In this document: positions 17,052 to 25,912 of the stretch, in pieces | How positions within the stretch are numbered: position 1 is the stretch's first letter | Layout of the letters: each line of letters starts with the position of its first letter | Translations under genes and position numbers: made by a program | Source: Bacillus pumilus | Lineage (GTDB): Bacteria; Bacillota; Bacilli; Bacillales; Bacillaceae | Direction of reading: 5' to 3' | DNA length: 64,000 nucleotides | NCBI RefSeq assembly: GCF_900186955.1 | Contig: NZ_LT906438.1 | Location: 2,914,001 to 2,978,000, forward strand | The notes under the pieces: generated by a model | Seen by the model: only the letters and a program-made list of their open reading frames with translations | What the model was told of the DNA's origin: nothing | Databases searched by the model: none

Positions 17052-17080
17052 TTGACATATAATACTATTATTATTAATAT
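17052..17080 (+). promoter_or_regulatory. Sigma-A promoter of the 17111 exported-protein gene
   Basis: TTGACA, 17-base spacer, TAATAT: a near-consensus promoter 31 bases before the start codon. A GTGA-CAATT-TTCAC inverted motif lies about 40 bases upstream and may be an operator. Confidence 0.72.
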
Positions 17081-17110
17081 ATGTATATACCAAAAAAAGG
17101 AGTGTTACCG

Positions 17111-17461
17111 ATGAAAAAATTAATGAAAGCTTGTACATTGTCTTTAGCTGCTTTAGGTGCTCTTACGTTCTTCCAAACTGAAGGTGCTCATGCAGCTGCA
17201 CAGCCAAAAGAACCAGTTATTGCAAAAGCTCCTATTATGAATAAAGTGATTACAGTGAACCGCACGCTTACGGTAGGTTCTTCAATCGCCGTCTCTCTTC
17301 CAGCAAGCCAAATTTCTGTGTCTGGCGCAACATATGCCATTCAATTAGATCAAACAGCTCCGAACTTCACTTGGATTCGTGCCGTACAACGTGGTTCTGT
17401 CACAGTTTCTTACTATAATTCACTAGGCGAGCTTGTGATTAACTATATTACTGTTCGATAA
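17111..17461 (+). CDS. Small secreted protein of unknown function
   Basis: 116 residues from MKKLMKACTLSLAALGALTF. A Sec signal peptide ends at about AHA-A (residue 28). The mature part of about 88 residues is beta-rich with a VTVNRTLTVGSSIAVSLPAS segment and many Thr/Ser/Val. AAGGAG precedes ATG. It has its own strong promoter and terminator, so it is a single-gene unit. No family recognised. It lies directly beside the prophage end and could be a morphon-type passenger or a host gene. Confidence 0.8.
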   Translation: MKKLMKACTLSLAALGALTFFQTEGAHAAAQPKEPVIAKAPIMNKVITVNRTLTVGSSIAVSLPASQISVSGATYAIQLDQTAPNFTWIRAVQRGSVTVSYYNSLGELVINYITVR

Positions 17462-17480
17462 GCTATAAGGCTTTACATAT

Positions 17481-17514
17481 AAAAAGGCGATGACTTCATG
17501 ATCATCGCCTTTTT
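17481..17514. terminator. Bidirectional terminator after the 17111 gene
   Basis: AAAAAGGCGATGA pairs with TCATCGCCTTTTT around an 8-base loop; T-runs on both strands. Confidence 0.88.
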
Positions 17515-17572
17515 GTGTGTCTTCAAGTATTTTTGTAGACTTCATTTATCCAATGCTTGCCAACGACTATCC

Positions 17573-17609
17573 ATTATGTTAACTTTTAATAAAAATAAGT
17601 TAACATAAT
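17573..17609. promoter_or_regulatory. BirA biotin operator upstream of bioB
   Basis: ATTATGTTAACTT and AAGTTAACATAAT are perfect 13-bp arms with an 11-base spacer. This matches the TTGTTAAC-N-GTTAACAA type of Firmicute BirA operator. It ends 14 bases before the bioB start region, so biotinyl-AMP-bound BirA should repress bioB. Confidence 0.85.
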
Positions 17610-17623
17610 GAGAGGAGCTTATG

Positions 17624-18619
17624 ATGGGAAAACACATATCTTTGTCTTGGGAAGCGATAGCAGAGAAAGCGCTGAAAAATGAACGGATCACGCTGCAAGA
17701 AGGTCTAGATATTCTTGAAGCTGACGATAGAGAATTATTATCTATCATGCATGCAGCCTATCAAGTACGATTTCATTTTTTTCAAAATAAGGTGAAATTA
17801 AATATGATTTTTAACGCAAAAAGCGGTTATTGTCCTGAAAACTGTGGTTATTGTTCACAGTCGATCATTTCTAAAGCACCGGTTGAACGATATACAATGC
17901 TTGATCAAAAAACGATTGTGGCTGGCGCGCATGAGGCGCTCAAGAGAAAAGCGGGGACTTATTGTATTGTCGCGAGCGGCAGAGCACCTTCTCACAGAGA
18001 ATTAGATGAGGTGACGGCAGCAGTAAAAGAGATCACTGAGACCATGCCTTTGAAGGTGTGTGCATGTCTTGGGTTATTAAATGAAGACAAAGCGAAGCGG
18101 CTGAAGGAAGCAGGGGTTCATCGGTACAATCACAATATCAATACACATCAAGATCATCATGCTCACATTACGACAACTCATACATATCATGACCGCTTGT
18201 CGACCCTTGAAGAGGTCAAACAGTCGGGCATGTCACCTTGCTCAGGGGTTATCATTGGAATGGGTGAAACCAACCAGCAAATTGTCGAAATGGCTTTTGC
18301 GCTCAGAGCCATTGATGCGGATTCTATTCCAGTCAACTTTCTTCATGCAATTGAGGGAACACCACTTGAGCATCAAGAACGAACACATCCGGTCAAAGCA
18401 TTGAAAGTGTTGGCACTCATGAGGTTTGTCAATCCAACCAAGGAAATTCGAGTATCTGGAGGCAGAGAGTTCAATTTACGGACGCTTCAGCCGCTTGCTC
18501 TTTATGCGGCAAATTCCATTTTCGTAGGCGATTATTTGACAACAAAAGGTCAGCAAGTCCGAATGGATCATCATATCATTGAAGATTTAGGTTTTGACAT
18601 AGAAGAATGTGCGTTATAA
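17624..18619 (+). CDS. bioB: Biotin synthase BioB
   Basis: 331 residues. The radical-SAM cluster motif CPENCGYC is in the segment SGYCPENCGYCSQS, and further BioB signatures are YNHNINTHQDHH-like (the usual YNHNLDT region), GMGET, and VNFLHAIEGTP. It inserts sulfur into dethiobiotin to form biotin. A second ATG at 17624 is preferred over 17621 for spacing to AGAGGAG. It stands alone, without bioW, A, F, D or I beside it, but keeps a BirA operator. A terminator follows. Confidence 0.96.
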   Translation: MGKHISLSWEAIAEKALKNERITLQEGLDILEADDRELLSIMHAAYQVRFHFFQNKVKLNMIFNAKSGYCPENCGYCSQSIISKAPVERYTMLDQKTIVAGAHEALKRKAGTYCIVASGRAPSHRELDEVTAAVKEITETMPLKVCACLGLLNEDKAKRLKEAGVHRYNHNINTHQDHHAHITTTHTYHDRLSTLEEVKQSGMSPCSGVIIGMGETNQQIVEMAFALRAIDADSIPVNFLHAIEGTPLEHQERTHPVKALKVLALMRFVNPTKEIRVSGGREFNLRTLQPLALYAANSIFVGDYLTTKGQQVRMDHHIIEDLGFDIEECAL

Positions 18620-18620
18620 A

Positions 18621-18650
18621 AAAAGTCTGCCGGTGAAGCGGCAGACTTTT
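18621..18650. terminator. Terminator after bioB
   Basis: AAAAGTCTGCCG and CGGCAGACTTTT pair around GTGAAG. It can serve both bioB and the convergent exported-protein gene. Confidence 0.88.
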
Positions 18651-18660
18651 AACTATAAGA

Positions 18661-19134
18661 TTAGAATCTTTTATGGAAGTCGACAGTGCCGCTTCCTTCC
18701 TCACGGTCAAAGCTGCCGACAAATGTCCAGTTAATATAGCCGCCGTCACCATTATTGACGAACGTCCCATCTTCAAATACCCAAATACCAAACGTAATAC
18801 CATCATATTCAACACTATCATAGTAAACCACATTGTTCAGTCCGCTAAAGTCATGGTCTTGGCTTAAGTTTTGGACAACGACGTTATAGTTTTGACCTGC
18901 TTCATAGAAGGCGCTGTACGCCGCATTTTTAACGAATCCATCACGATTTTGAGATGATTTTACTGCTTGTTCAATTTTATCGGCAATGGCTACTGGATCA
19001 ATAGAGACACTTCCATCAACACCTGTTGTCGTTGCAGCTTCAGCCGTTTGACCAAAAGTCGTAAGAGATAGAGGGGCAGCAACCATTGACGTAGCGATCA
19101 CAGAACTAACAAAAAATTTGCTTGTTTTTCTCAT
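18661..19134 (-). CDS. Exported protein of unknown function
   Basis: 157 residues. A signal peptide (MRKTSKFFVSSVIATSMVAA onwards) ends near AEA-A at about 34. The mature part starts with a helical segment (VAIADKIEQAVKSSQNRDGF) and continues into a Tyr/Trp/Gly-rich beta part with NLSQDHDFSGLNNVVYYDSV and NNGDGGYINWTFVG. I have a weak memory of similar small exported proteins in Bacillus phages and pumilus strains (YolA-like), but I do not assign a family. It has its own transcript. Confidence 0.8.
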   Translation of the reverse strand: MRKTSKFFVSSVIATSMVAAPLSLTTFGQTAEAATTTGVDGSVSIDPVAIADKIEQAVKSSQNRDGFVKNAAYSAFYEAGQNYNVVVQNLSQDHDFSGLNNVVYYDSVEYDGITFGIWVFEDGTFVNNGDGGYINWTFVGSFDREEGSGTVDFHKRF

Positions 19135-19268
19135 TATTTCTAACTCCTCCTTTAATTGGTATGTTTATGTACTACCCCTTCTCTTGTCTCTTAAACACTA
19201 ATTTATGAAAAAACTTCTTTTTCTACCAATTAAGAGGGTGATTTTACTGTTTAAAAGAGTTGGAATAA

Positions 19269-19298
19269 CAAAAAAACTACTCTTTTTAAAGAGTAGTT
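19269..19298 (-). terminator. Terminator of uppP
   Basis: AACTACTCTTT pairs with AAAGAGTAGTT, followed leftward by a run of T on the minus strand. A third partial copy of AGAGTAGTT lies just beside it. Confidence 0.82.
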
Positions 19299-19316
19299 AA
19301 AGAGTAGTTTCCAGCA

Positions 19317-20150
19317 TTACATGAATAGGATAAATAAAATCACACCTAGGATAATTCGATATATCGCAAAAGGCACCAGTTTGATTTTATTGATCAGTTT
19401 TAGGAAGAATCGAACAACAAAGAGAGCCACAATAAACGCACTCACAAAGCCGACGATAAAGAATGGCAGCATGTCTGTTGTTAAATATTCGGCATTTTTC
19501 ACCAGTGTTAACAAGCTTGCCCCCGCCATAATCGGCATCGCCATGATAAATGTAAAGTCAGCTGCCGCACGGTGATTCAAACCAAGAATAACCCCGCCTG
19601 CGATCGTCGAACCTGAGCGCGAGAAGCCTGGCCATAATGCCAAACATTGAAACAGTCCGATATAAAGTGCCTGTTTGTACGTCATGTTATCGACAGAGCT
19701 TGTTTCTGTTTTACGTTTATTAATCCAGTCAGCGACAAGCATCAGTACTGCGCCTAAAATCAAACCGACAGCAACTGTTCTCACGTCAAACAAGTATTTA
19801 TCAATATAATCTTCAAATAAGAATCCTAAAATGACGGCTGGGACGAGTCCTACTGCAATTTGAGCAATGGTCAGCTTATGCCCGCTGCGCTTTTGTTCTT
19901 CAGTGATATTTTTCTTTAAGCCTAACAAGTTCAAAATCCGATCCTTGAACACAATCATGACAGCTAAAATAGAGCCTAACTGAATCACGACTTTAAATGT
20001 GTTTGCCGCCTCTGGTGTAATGATTTCCTTTGATTTTAACCATAGATCATCGACAATGATCATGTGACCTGTAGACGAGACAGGTGCATACTCTGTTAAT
20101 CCTTCGACAATTCCTAAAACCAGTGCCACGAATAAATCCCATAGATTCAT
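19317..20150 (-). CDS. uppP: Undecaprenyl-diphosphatase UppP/BacA
   Basis: 277 residues from MNLWDLFVALVLGIVEGLTE. The frame is open for 25 more codons, but the ATG at 20150 has GGAAAG well placed before it and fits the family. Motif EGLTEYAPVSSTGH near residue 17 and PGFSRSGSTIAGG near 160 are the two catalytic regions. About eight membrane spans. It recycles undecaprenyl pyrophosphate for cell wall synthesis and gives bacitracin tolerance. Equivalent to yubB of B. subtilis. A long leader hairpin precedes it. Confidence 0.96.
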   Translation of the reverse strand: MNLWDLFVALVLGIVEGLTEYAPVSSTGHMIIVDDLWLKSKEIITPEAANTFKVVIQLGSILAVMIVFKDRILNLLGLKKNITEEQKRSGHKLTIAQIAVGLVPAVILGFLFEDYIDKYLFDVRTVAVGLILGAVLMLVADWINKRKTETSSVDNMTYKQALYIGLFQCLALWPGFSRSGSTIAGGVILGLNHRAAADFTFIMAMPIMAGASLLTLVKNAEYLTTDMLPFFIVGFVSAFIVALFVVRFFLKLINKIKLVPFAIYRIILGVILFILFM

Positions 20151-20204
20151 GATTTTCTTTCCTTTCAATTCTGATCTTTTGAACAGGCAACCATCTATGT
20201 CCGC

Positions 20205-20242
20205 ATAAAGACAAGCTTCCTTCATCGAAAGCTCGTCTTTAT
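20205..20242 (-). other. Hairpin in the uppP leader
   Basis: On the minus strand ATAAAGACGAGCTT pairs with AAGCTTGTCTTTAT, a 14-bp stem with one G-U pair around a 10-base loop, about 55 bases before the start codon. No T-run follows, so it is not a simple terminator; it may stabilise or regulate the mRNA. Confidence 0.5.
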
Positions 20243-20276
20243 GATACTATATTTTTTTCAAAAAAAGATTATGACA

Positions 20277-21419
20277 TTAAACCTTTTCTTCTTTATACAA
20301 ATTGGATCGCATTTTGAACCAATCAAACAAGTGGGTCGTGATGACCTTCAGGACGGCATATGTCGGAATCGCAACAATAATGCCGACTACGCTGAACAAT
20401 TTACCTGCTGTTAAGAGAACAAAGATAATCGTGATTGGATGGATATGAAGGTTTTTCCCCATGACCTGTGGAGAAATGAATTTCCCTTCAATCAGCTGGA
20501 CAACCGTCCAAACAATGATCAATTTTAACAGCATAATTGGTGACGTGACAAGGGCAATCACAATCGCTGGTGTAATGGCAATCGTTGGACCAAGGTAAGG
20601 CACGATACTTGTACATGCCGCAATGATAGCTAACAAAAAGGCATAGTCTAACCCAATGATCATATAACCAATTAAAAGAAGAACACCTATACAAAAGCTG
20701 ACAATGATCTGTCCGAGAATATAAGAGCTCAGGCGATGGTTCATTTCGTGAAGCACGATATGTGTATGTTCTCTAAACTTATTCGGAATAAATTTCAGGA
20801 AATAGTCAGGCAATTTTTTGCCGTCTTTTAATAAATAAAACAGAATGAACGGAACGGTCACGATCGAGATGATGACTTCAGTGAGCGCCCCTAAGAATGT
20901 CCCCACTCCGGTAAAGGTACTTTCCAAAATTTTCGTCGCTTGACTTGACGCTTTGCTCACCAATTCAGAAACGTTAAAATTCATCGCTTTTTGCGCTTGA
21001 TTAATGAAGTTGCTTCCCGTTAGTTGTCTAATCTGATCTTCTACCGTATCAACATATTTCGGAAGGTTATGAAACAGACTCATCATTTGCGCTTGTAAAA
21101 ACGGAATAATAGACACAATCGTCACTGTAATAATGCCAATAATGACAATATATAAAAGCAAAATCGAAAAGATCCGTTTGACTCTAAACTTCTCTAACAA
21201 ATTGACAATTGGATTTAATAAATAATACACGACCCCCGTTAAAATAATCGGTAAGGCGATGGTTTTGACGAGTACAATGAGCGGTGTGAAAATAAAGGAT
21301 GTCTTCATGAAAACAAGGATATTCAATCCAATTAATAGCAGGACGAGTAAAAAGAGAACAAACTTGTTATCAAGAAAAAATTTTCTAAATCGACTGCTCC
21401 ACATTTGCATAGAATTCAT
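20277..21419 (-). CDS. yubA: AI-2E family permease, YubA-like
   Basis: 380 residues, about eight membrane spans. The central [16 protein letters not shown] extracytoplasmic part and [20 protein letters not shown] are typical of the AI-2E/UPF0118 family. Adjacent to uppP as yubA is to yubB in B. subtilis. Substrate unknown. The C-terminus is basic and charged. Confidence 0.88.
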   Translation of the reverse strand: MNSMQMWSSRFRKFFLDNKFVLFLLVLLLIGLNILVFMKTSFIFTPLIVLVKTIALPIILTGVVYYLLNPIVNLLEKFRVKRIFSILLLYIVIIGIITVTIVSIIPFLQAQMMSLFHNLPKYVDTVEDQIRQLTGSNFINQAQKAMNFNVSELVSKASSQATKILESTFTGVGTFLGALTEVIISIVTVPFILFYLLKDGKKLPDYFLKFIPNKFREHTHIVLHEMNHRLSSYILGQIIVSFCIGVLLLIGYMIIGLDYAFLLAIIAACTSIVPYLGPTIAITPAIVIALVTSPIMLLKLIIVWTVVQLIEGKFISPQVMGKNLHIHPITIIFVLLTAGKLFSVVGIIVAIPTYAVLKVITTHLFDWFKMRSNLYKEEKV

Positions 21420-21484
21420 ATCGTTCCTCCAAACTCGGGCTATTTTATAAATAAATTGTACACTACCTAATCATGATATGGTGG

Positions 21485-21877
21485 TCATTGTTTCAGCTTT
21501 TTTTCCCATTTCGCAATAGACATCACCCATACAATCAGAATTGGCTGTCCTATCAGTCTTATCCATAGCAAAGACTGCTCTGTGCTTTCTTGACCTGGAA
21601 ATGGAATTCCCTCTCGTGCAGCAAATAAGTTTGCAGGGAAAATGAGGACAAGATAGACAGCAATGATTTTTGCTGCTACGATCCTGACATTTGGCAAAAG
21701 CAGCAAGACAGCTAGCAGCCATTCTAGGCATGCCGTCGCATAGACCATTACATATGGAAATGGCCAGCCTGGCATCATACGGGCAAAGCCGCTCGGCTCT
21801 ATCACATGAAAAAAACCGGCTGCTATGAATAAAAGCGCAAAGACGTATGTACTTCCTATATGCAGGATTCGCTTCAT
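21485..21877 (-). CDS. DoxX-like membrane protein
   Basis: 130 residues with four predicted membrane spans (start MKRILHIGSTYVFALLFIAA). FFHVIEPSGFARMMPGWPFP and the later ACLEWLLAVLLLLPN fit the DoxX/MauE-type four-helix group. Function not known; such proteins are linked to redox or thiol stress in some species. Single gene between yubA and the oxidoreductase. Confidence 0.7.
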   Translation of the reverse strand: MKRILHIGSTYVFALLFIAAGFFHVIEPSGFARMMPGWPFPYVMVYATACLEWLLAVLLLLPNVRIVAAKIIAVYLVLIFPANLFAAREGIPFPGQESTEQSLLWIRLIGQPILIVWVMSIAKWEKKLKQ

Positions 21878-22023
21878 GGTCGTTTCCTCCTCTCCCTTCT
21901 ATCAGAGTATTACCCGAATGAAGGAAGAAACTACCCCTTTTCGTACATTTATATCCTTTATGTAAGACGCATCAGCCTATATAAAGGTTTCATCCGCTTT
22001 TCAATAAAAAGAATGTTCTTTCA

Positions 22024-22038
22024 TACAAACGCTTTCAA
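22024..22038 (-). promoter_or_regulatory. Candidate CcpA (cre) site before the yulF-like gene
   Basis: The minus strand reads TTGAAAGCGTTTGTA, fitting WTGNAANCGNWNNCW with one mismatch. It lies just upstream of TATAAT at 22045-22050, the likely -10 of the yulF-like gene, so binding would block transcription when glucose is plentiful. Confidence 0.5.
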
Positions 22039-22077
22039 AGGATGTATAATCAGAGAAAAGTAGAAGGAGGGAACGAC

Positions 22078-23061
22078 ATGATTCGATTTGCTGTCATCGG
22101 AACGAACTGGATTACAGATCGATTCTTACAGGCCGGTGAAGGAGTAGCTGATTTTACATGTACAGCCGTCTATTCACGATCCGCTGAAAAAGGCCAGGCA
22201 TTTGCCGAAAAATACGGTATTGATACAGTTTTTACGAACTTACATCAAATGGCGGAAAGTGATGCGTTTGATGCCGTGTATATTGCGAGTCCAAATGCCC
22301 TTCATAAAGAGCAGGCCATGTTGATGATGGAGCACCAAAAGCACGTATTATGCGAAAAACCATTTGCCTCTCACCGAAAAGAAGTAGAAGAAATGATTGC
22401 TGCAGCGAAGAAACATCAAGTGTGTTTGATGGAAGCGATGAAAACGACATTTCTGCCCAACTTCCTTCAAATCAAACAGCATCTTGATCAGCTTGGACCC
22501 ATTCGGCAAGTGGTCGCTCATTACTGTAAATATTCCTCAAGATACGATGCCTACCGAAATGGCGAGATTCCAAATGCGTTTAAGCCTGAATTATCCAATG
22601 GTTCTTTAATGGATATCGGTGTGTATCTCGTCTACCCGGCGCTCTATTTATTTGGTCTGCCGAATCAAATCACCGCGAGAGGCTATAAGCTTTCTTCTGG
22701 TGTAGATGGGAGCGGCTCTGTCCTTATGCAATATGACGGGCATCAAGCACTTCTTTTTCATTCTAAAATTTCAACGTCTCATTTATCTGCGGAAATTCAA
22801 GGAGAGGATGCGACGATGGTGATTGATCAATTCCACCGTCCTTCGCATATCACGATCCATGATCGGCAAGGACACCATACCGACATCTCTCTCGAAGATG
22901 ATCAGCCAGCCATGTATTATGAAATCTGTCATTTTATTGAGTGTATTCAGCAAGGAATGAGGCAGTCTCCGGTCAATACATTTGCCTTATCTGTTCAAAC
23001 CATGTCCGTCATGGACGAGGCGAGAAAACAAATGGGCGTGAGGTTTCCTGCCGATAGATAA
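22078..23061 (+). CDS. yulF: Gfo/Idh/MocA-family oxidoreductase, YulF-like
   Basis: 327 residues from MIRFAVIGTNWITDRFLQAG, after GGAGGG. N-terminal NAD(P)-binding fold (FAVIGTNWI), then the family motif CEKPFASHRKEVEEM with Lys in EKP near residue 94, and a C-terminal sheet domain. A yulF-type gene occurs next to yubA in B. subtilis. Likely acts on a sugar or inositol derivative; substrate unknown. A candidate cre box suggests catabolite control. Confidence 0.85.
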   Translation: MIRFAVIGTNWITDRFLQAGEGVADFTCTAVYSRSAEKGQAFAEKYGIDTVFTNLHQMAESDAFDAVYIASPNALHKEQAMLMMEHQKHVLCEKPFASHRKEVEEMIAAAKKHQVCLMEAMKTTFLPNFLQIKQHLDQLGPIRQVVAHYCKYSSRYDAYRNGEIPNAFKPELSNGSLMDIGVYLVYPALYLFGLPNQITARGYKLSSGVDGSGSVLMQYDGHQALLFHSKISTSHLSAEIQGEDATMVIDQFHRPSHITIHDRQGHHTDISLEDDQPAMYYEICHFIECIQQGMRQSPVNTFALSVQTMSVMDEARKQMGVRFPADR

Positions 23062-23082
23062 AATGAATGGGCATGAAATGAT

Positions 23083-23128
23083 AAACAAGGGGCGAACATG
23101 ATGTGCAAGTTCGCCCTTTGTTTTTTTA
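23083..23128 (+). terminator. Terminator after the yulF-like gene
   Basis: AAACAAGGGGCGAAC pairs perfectly with GTTCGCCCTTTGTTT, followed by a T-run. Confidence 0.9.
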
Positions 23129-23143
23129 TTTTGGGTCCATTGT

Positions 23144-23668
23144 TTATGTTGCCGCTAACACATCCGCAAATGCTTTCACATAGGGAGGAAGATCCGGTGG
23201 ACGTCTGCTCGAGACGAGGTGACCATCTGTGACGACTGCTTCATCAAACCAGTCTGCTCCAGCATTTGTCATATCATCTTTAATACCAGGTGTGCTCGTT
23301 ACTTTTTTGCCTTGCAGGATGCCTGCTGAAATGAGCACCCAGCCAGCATGGCAAATTTGTCCGATTGGTTTCGCCTTTTCATCAAACGTACGGACAATGT
23401 CTAATACTTCTGGATAACGACGCAGTTTATCGGGCGCCCATCCGCCTGGGACGAGCACAGCATCATATTCATCCGCTTGAATGGAATAAAAATCTGCATC
23501 GGATACGGCAGGCACACCATACTTGCCGATGTACTCATGATCTGCTTTTTCTCCTACGAGATGGACGGTTGCGCCCTCCTCTCTTAAACGCAGAACCGGA
23601 TACCATAGCTCTAAATCTTCAAAATCATCACTGACAAACGCAATGACCTTCTTATTTGATAAACGCAT
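23144..23668 (-). CDS. DJ-1/PfpI-family stress protein
   Basis: 174 residues. VLVPGGWAPDKLRRYPEVLD and the nucleophile elbow GQICHAGWVLISAG (Cys near 106) are those of the PfpI/DJ-1 family, like YfkM and YraA of B. subtilis (general stress protein 18). Members are deglycases, amidases or proteases; the exact activity is uncertain. C-terminal SSRRPPDLPPYVKAF is also typical. Confidence 0.88.
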   Translation of the reverse strand: MRLSNKKVIAFVSDDFEDLELWYPVLRLREEGATVHLVGEKADHEYIGKYGVPAVSDADFYSIQADEYDAVLVPGGWAPDKLRRYPEVLDIVRTFDEKAKPIGQICHAGWVLISAGILQGKKVTSTPGIKDDMTNAGADWFDEAVVTDGHLVSSRRPPDLPPYVKAFADVLAAT

Positions 23669-23718
23669 AACATCTCTCCTATTCTTTCAATTTCCTCTAT
23701 TGTACGAGATGACCGCTT

Positions 23719-23754
23719 AAAAAGAAAAGCGGTTCCCCTTGAGGAGAACCACTT
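23719..23754 (-). terminator. Terminator of the 23759 chemoreceptor gene
   Basis: AAGTGGTTCTCC and GGGGAACCGCTT pair around a short loop with T-rich sequence leftward on the minus strand. Confidence 0.82.
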
Positions 23755-23758
23755 GATC

Positions 23759-25747
23759 TTATTCACTGATCTTGAATTTTTTAATTAAATCACGTAATTC
23801 TTCCGCCATTTGGGAAAGAGTCGTAGAGGAAGAACTAATCTCTTCCATAGAAGCAAGCTGCTCTTCAGCAGATGCAGCGATATCTTGGATGCTTGCTGAA
23901 CTCTCTCGTGATACATCTGCAATGTCATTCACTGCTTTAGAAATTTGCTCAGATCCTTTTGAAAGCTCGCGTACTGTTGTATTCATTTCATTCATTCTTG
24001 TAGCGATTTCCGCTGTTTGCTGATTAATTTGTGAGAAGCTTTCTTTCGTTTGATCTGTAATGGAAAGACCATTCTTCACTTCTTCATTCACTGATTTGAA
24101 CATATTTTGAGATGTTTCGATTTCAGATACAATTTCTTTCACAAGCTTTTCAATCTCTTTTGCTGAATCTGATGATTGAACTGCAAGTTTACGTACTTCC
24201 TCTGCGACAACAGAGAAGCCTCTGCCTGACTCACCTGCACGTGCTGCTTCAATAGCTGCATTGAGTGCAAGTAAATTCGTTTGATCCGCAATGCCGTTAA
24301 TCACGCCTAGGATGTTTGTGATGTCTTTTGATTTATGCTCTAGCCCGTTGATCACCCCTTCAGCTTCTTTCACTGAATGGTCGATCGTCTTCATTTGGCC
24401 AACGGTTTGCTCCACAAGCTGTCCGCCTGATTCCGCGACTGTTCTTGATTGAATAGATGATGCTGCGATGACATCAGATGTTTCTGCGACCTCGTTCAGA
24501 CCTTCATTCATTTGTTTTAAATGAGCCGCACTTTGCTCCACCATTTCGCTTTGATTTTCGTTGCCGTTTGAGAATGTTTCAATAGATGATGTAATGTGTT
24601 CGGTTGCTTTTGTTGTTTGACCTGCGCTTGCTGTCAGTTCTTCAGATGAAGAAGCCACGTTTTCTACAGATGTTTGTACAGCTTGGATGACATCTCTTAA
24701 TGATTCACTCATTTCATTAAAGCTTGTGCCTAGCTGTCCAATTTCATCTTTTGACCGGACATCAATTTTTTCTGTTAAATCTCCTTCACTGATTTTCTTT
24801 GAAGAAGAGACAAGTATAGATAGTGGTTTTGTAATGGAACGGATGATCAAGAAGATCAGAATCCCGCCAATGATGAGCGCGCCAGCTAAAATGATAGCGG
24901 CCATGTTAAAGACTGGCTGTGCAGCTTCTTCTACTTCTGTCACAAACATCGTACCGACAATTTTCCAGCCAGTCGCTTTGTTTGTGGTGAATTCCATTTG
25001 CTTTTCTTTTCCTTCAAACATATAACTCATAGAACCTTCATCTTGTGAATAAAGCTTTTCTAGCCATTCACCAGATAATTTTGTTCCCGCTTTTTTCGTA
25101 GGATGGGCAACAAAGGTACGATCCGGACTTCCGATAAAGGCATAACCCTGTTTCCCAATGTTTATGCTATTTGATTCTTTTACTAGATTCGCAATGTCTA
25201 GGTTCATTGCAATGACGCCTGATCCGTCCTCTAACTTTTTAGAGATGGTGACCACAAGCGTACCTGTGGAAGCTGTTGGATACGGTGCTGAAACAGACAG
25301 CTCTCCGTTTTTCTCCCAGCCGTCTTTATACCAATCCCGCTCCGTTGCGACATAGTCAGCAGGCATTTTTTTATTAGGATATCTTGAAAACACTTTGCCA
25401 TCACTTGAAGCGACAAAAATGCCTTCTGTGTCATCATTCATACTCATGAACTGCTCAAACCGTCCTTGAATATCTGTCGTGCCTTTTTGCTTAAGCTTTT
25501 TCTCCGTGATCCATTTGCTAAAGAAATCGGCTGCGTCTGTTTTCACTTTCACAACCTTCGTAATATTTTTATCTAGCTGCTCGACGTTCTCCTTTGCACT
25601 TTGCATGATTTGATCATTCAAAGAAGTACTCGCCGTATGATATGAAGAGAATGCCAACACAATGATAGGGCATAAGAGAATAAATAAGAAAGAGAATACG
25701 AGCTTTTTTGAAATAGATGGCTTCCTGAAATACTGTATGAATTTCAT
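23759..25747 (-). CDS. Methyl-accepting chemotaxis protein, dCache amino-acid type
   Basis: 662 residues: N-terminal membrane span (17-38), extracytoplasmic dCache sensor (about 39-280), second span (about 282-303), HAMP, and a signalling domain with hairpin tip [20 protein letters not shown]. The sensor keeps the amino-acid-binding set R137-x-W139-Y140, Y156 and D184. Position corresponds to tlpB in B. subtilis, but four paralogs are too similar to assign by position alone. A sigma-D promoter (TAAA-N15-TCCGATAT) lies upstream. Signals through CheW/CheA. Confidence 0.92.
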   Translation of the reverse strand: MKFIQYFRKPSISKKLVFSFLFILLCPIIVLAFSSYHTASTSLNDQIMQSAKENVEQLDKNITKVVKVKTDAADFFSKWITEKKLKQKGTTDIQGRFEQFMSMNDDTEGIFVASSDGKVFSRYPNKKMPADYVATERDWYKDGWEKNGELSVSAPYPTASTGTLVVTISKKLEDGSGVIAMNLDIANLVKESNSINIGKQGYAFIGSPDRTFVAHPTKKAGTKLSGEWLEKLYSQDEGSMSYMFEGKEKQMEFTTNKATGWKIVGTMFVTEVEEAAQPVFNMAAIILAGALIIGGILIFLIIRSITKPLSILVSSSKKISEGDLTEKIDVRSKDEIGQLGTSFNEMSESLRDVIQAVQTSVENVASSSEELTASAGQTTKATEHITSSIETFSNGNENQSEMVEQSAAHLKQMNEGLNEVAETSDVIAASSIQSRTVAESGGQLVEQTVGQMKTIDHSVKEAEGVINGLEHKSKDITNILGVINGIADQTNLLALNAAIEAARAGESGRGFSVVAEEVRKLAVQSSDSAKEIEKLVKEIVSEIETSQNMFKSVNEEVKNGLSITDQTKESFSQINQQTAEIATRMNEMNTTVRELSKGSEQISKAVNDIADVSRESSASIQDIAASAEEQLASMEEISSSSTTLSQMAEELRDLIKKFKISE

Positions 25748-25781
25748 AAAAAAGAAAACTCCTTTTCGTAAGATAGTATAT

Positions 25782-25808
25782 ATATCGGAAGTACTACTAT
25801 GTTCTTTA
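25782..25808 (-). promoter_or_regulatory. Sigma-D promoter of the 23759 chemoreceptor gene
   Basis: TAAA (25805-25808), 15-base spacer, TCCGATAT (25782-25789) on the minus strand. Matches TAAA-N15-GCCGATAT in all but one position. Confidence 0.85.
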
Positions 25809-25868
25809 CTTTTTTAACTTATTAAAGTCTAAATAAGACCAAAATACCCAAATTATATGTATTGAATG

Positions 25869-25900
25869 GAAAAAACACCTGACGCCAAAACGTCAGGTGC
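25869..25900 (-). terminator. Terminator of the 25913 chemoreceptor gene
   Basis: CACCTGACG and CGTCAGGTG around CCAAAA-type loop, then TTTTTT leftward on the minus strand. Confidence 0.88.
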
Positions 25901-25912
25901 TTCCCTATATTC

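Noticed and set aside
16440..17060. Prophage attachment site repeat
   Set aside because: No convincing direct repeat could be identified, and the other prophage end is outside the window.
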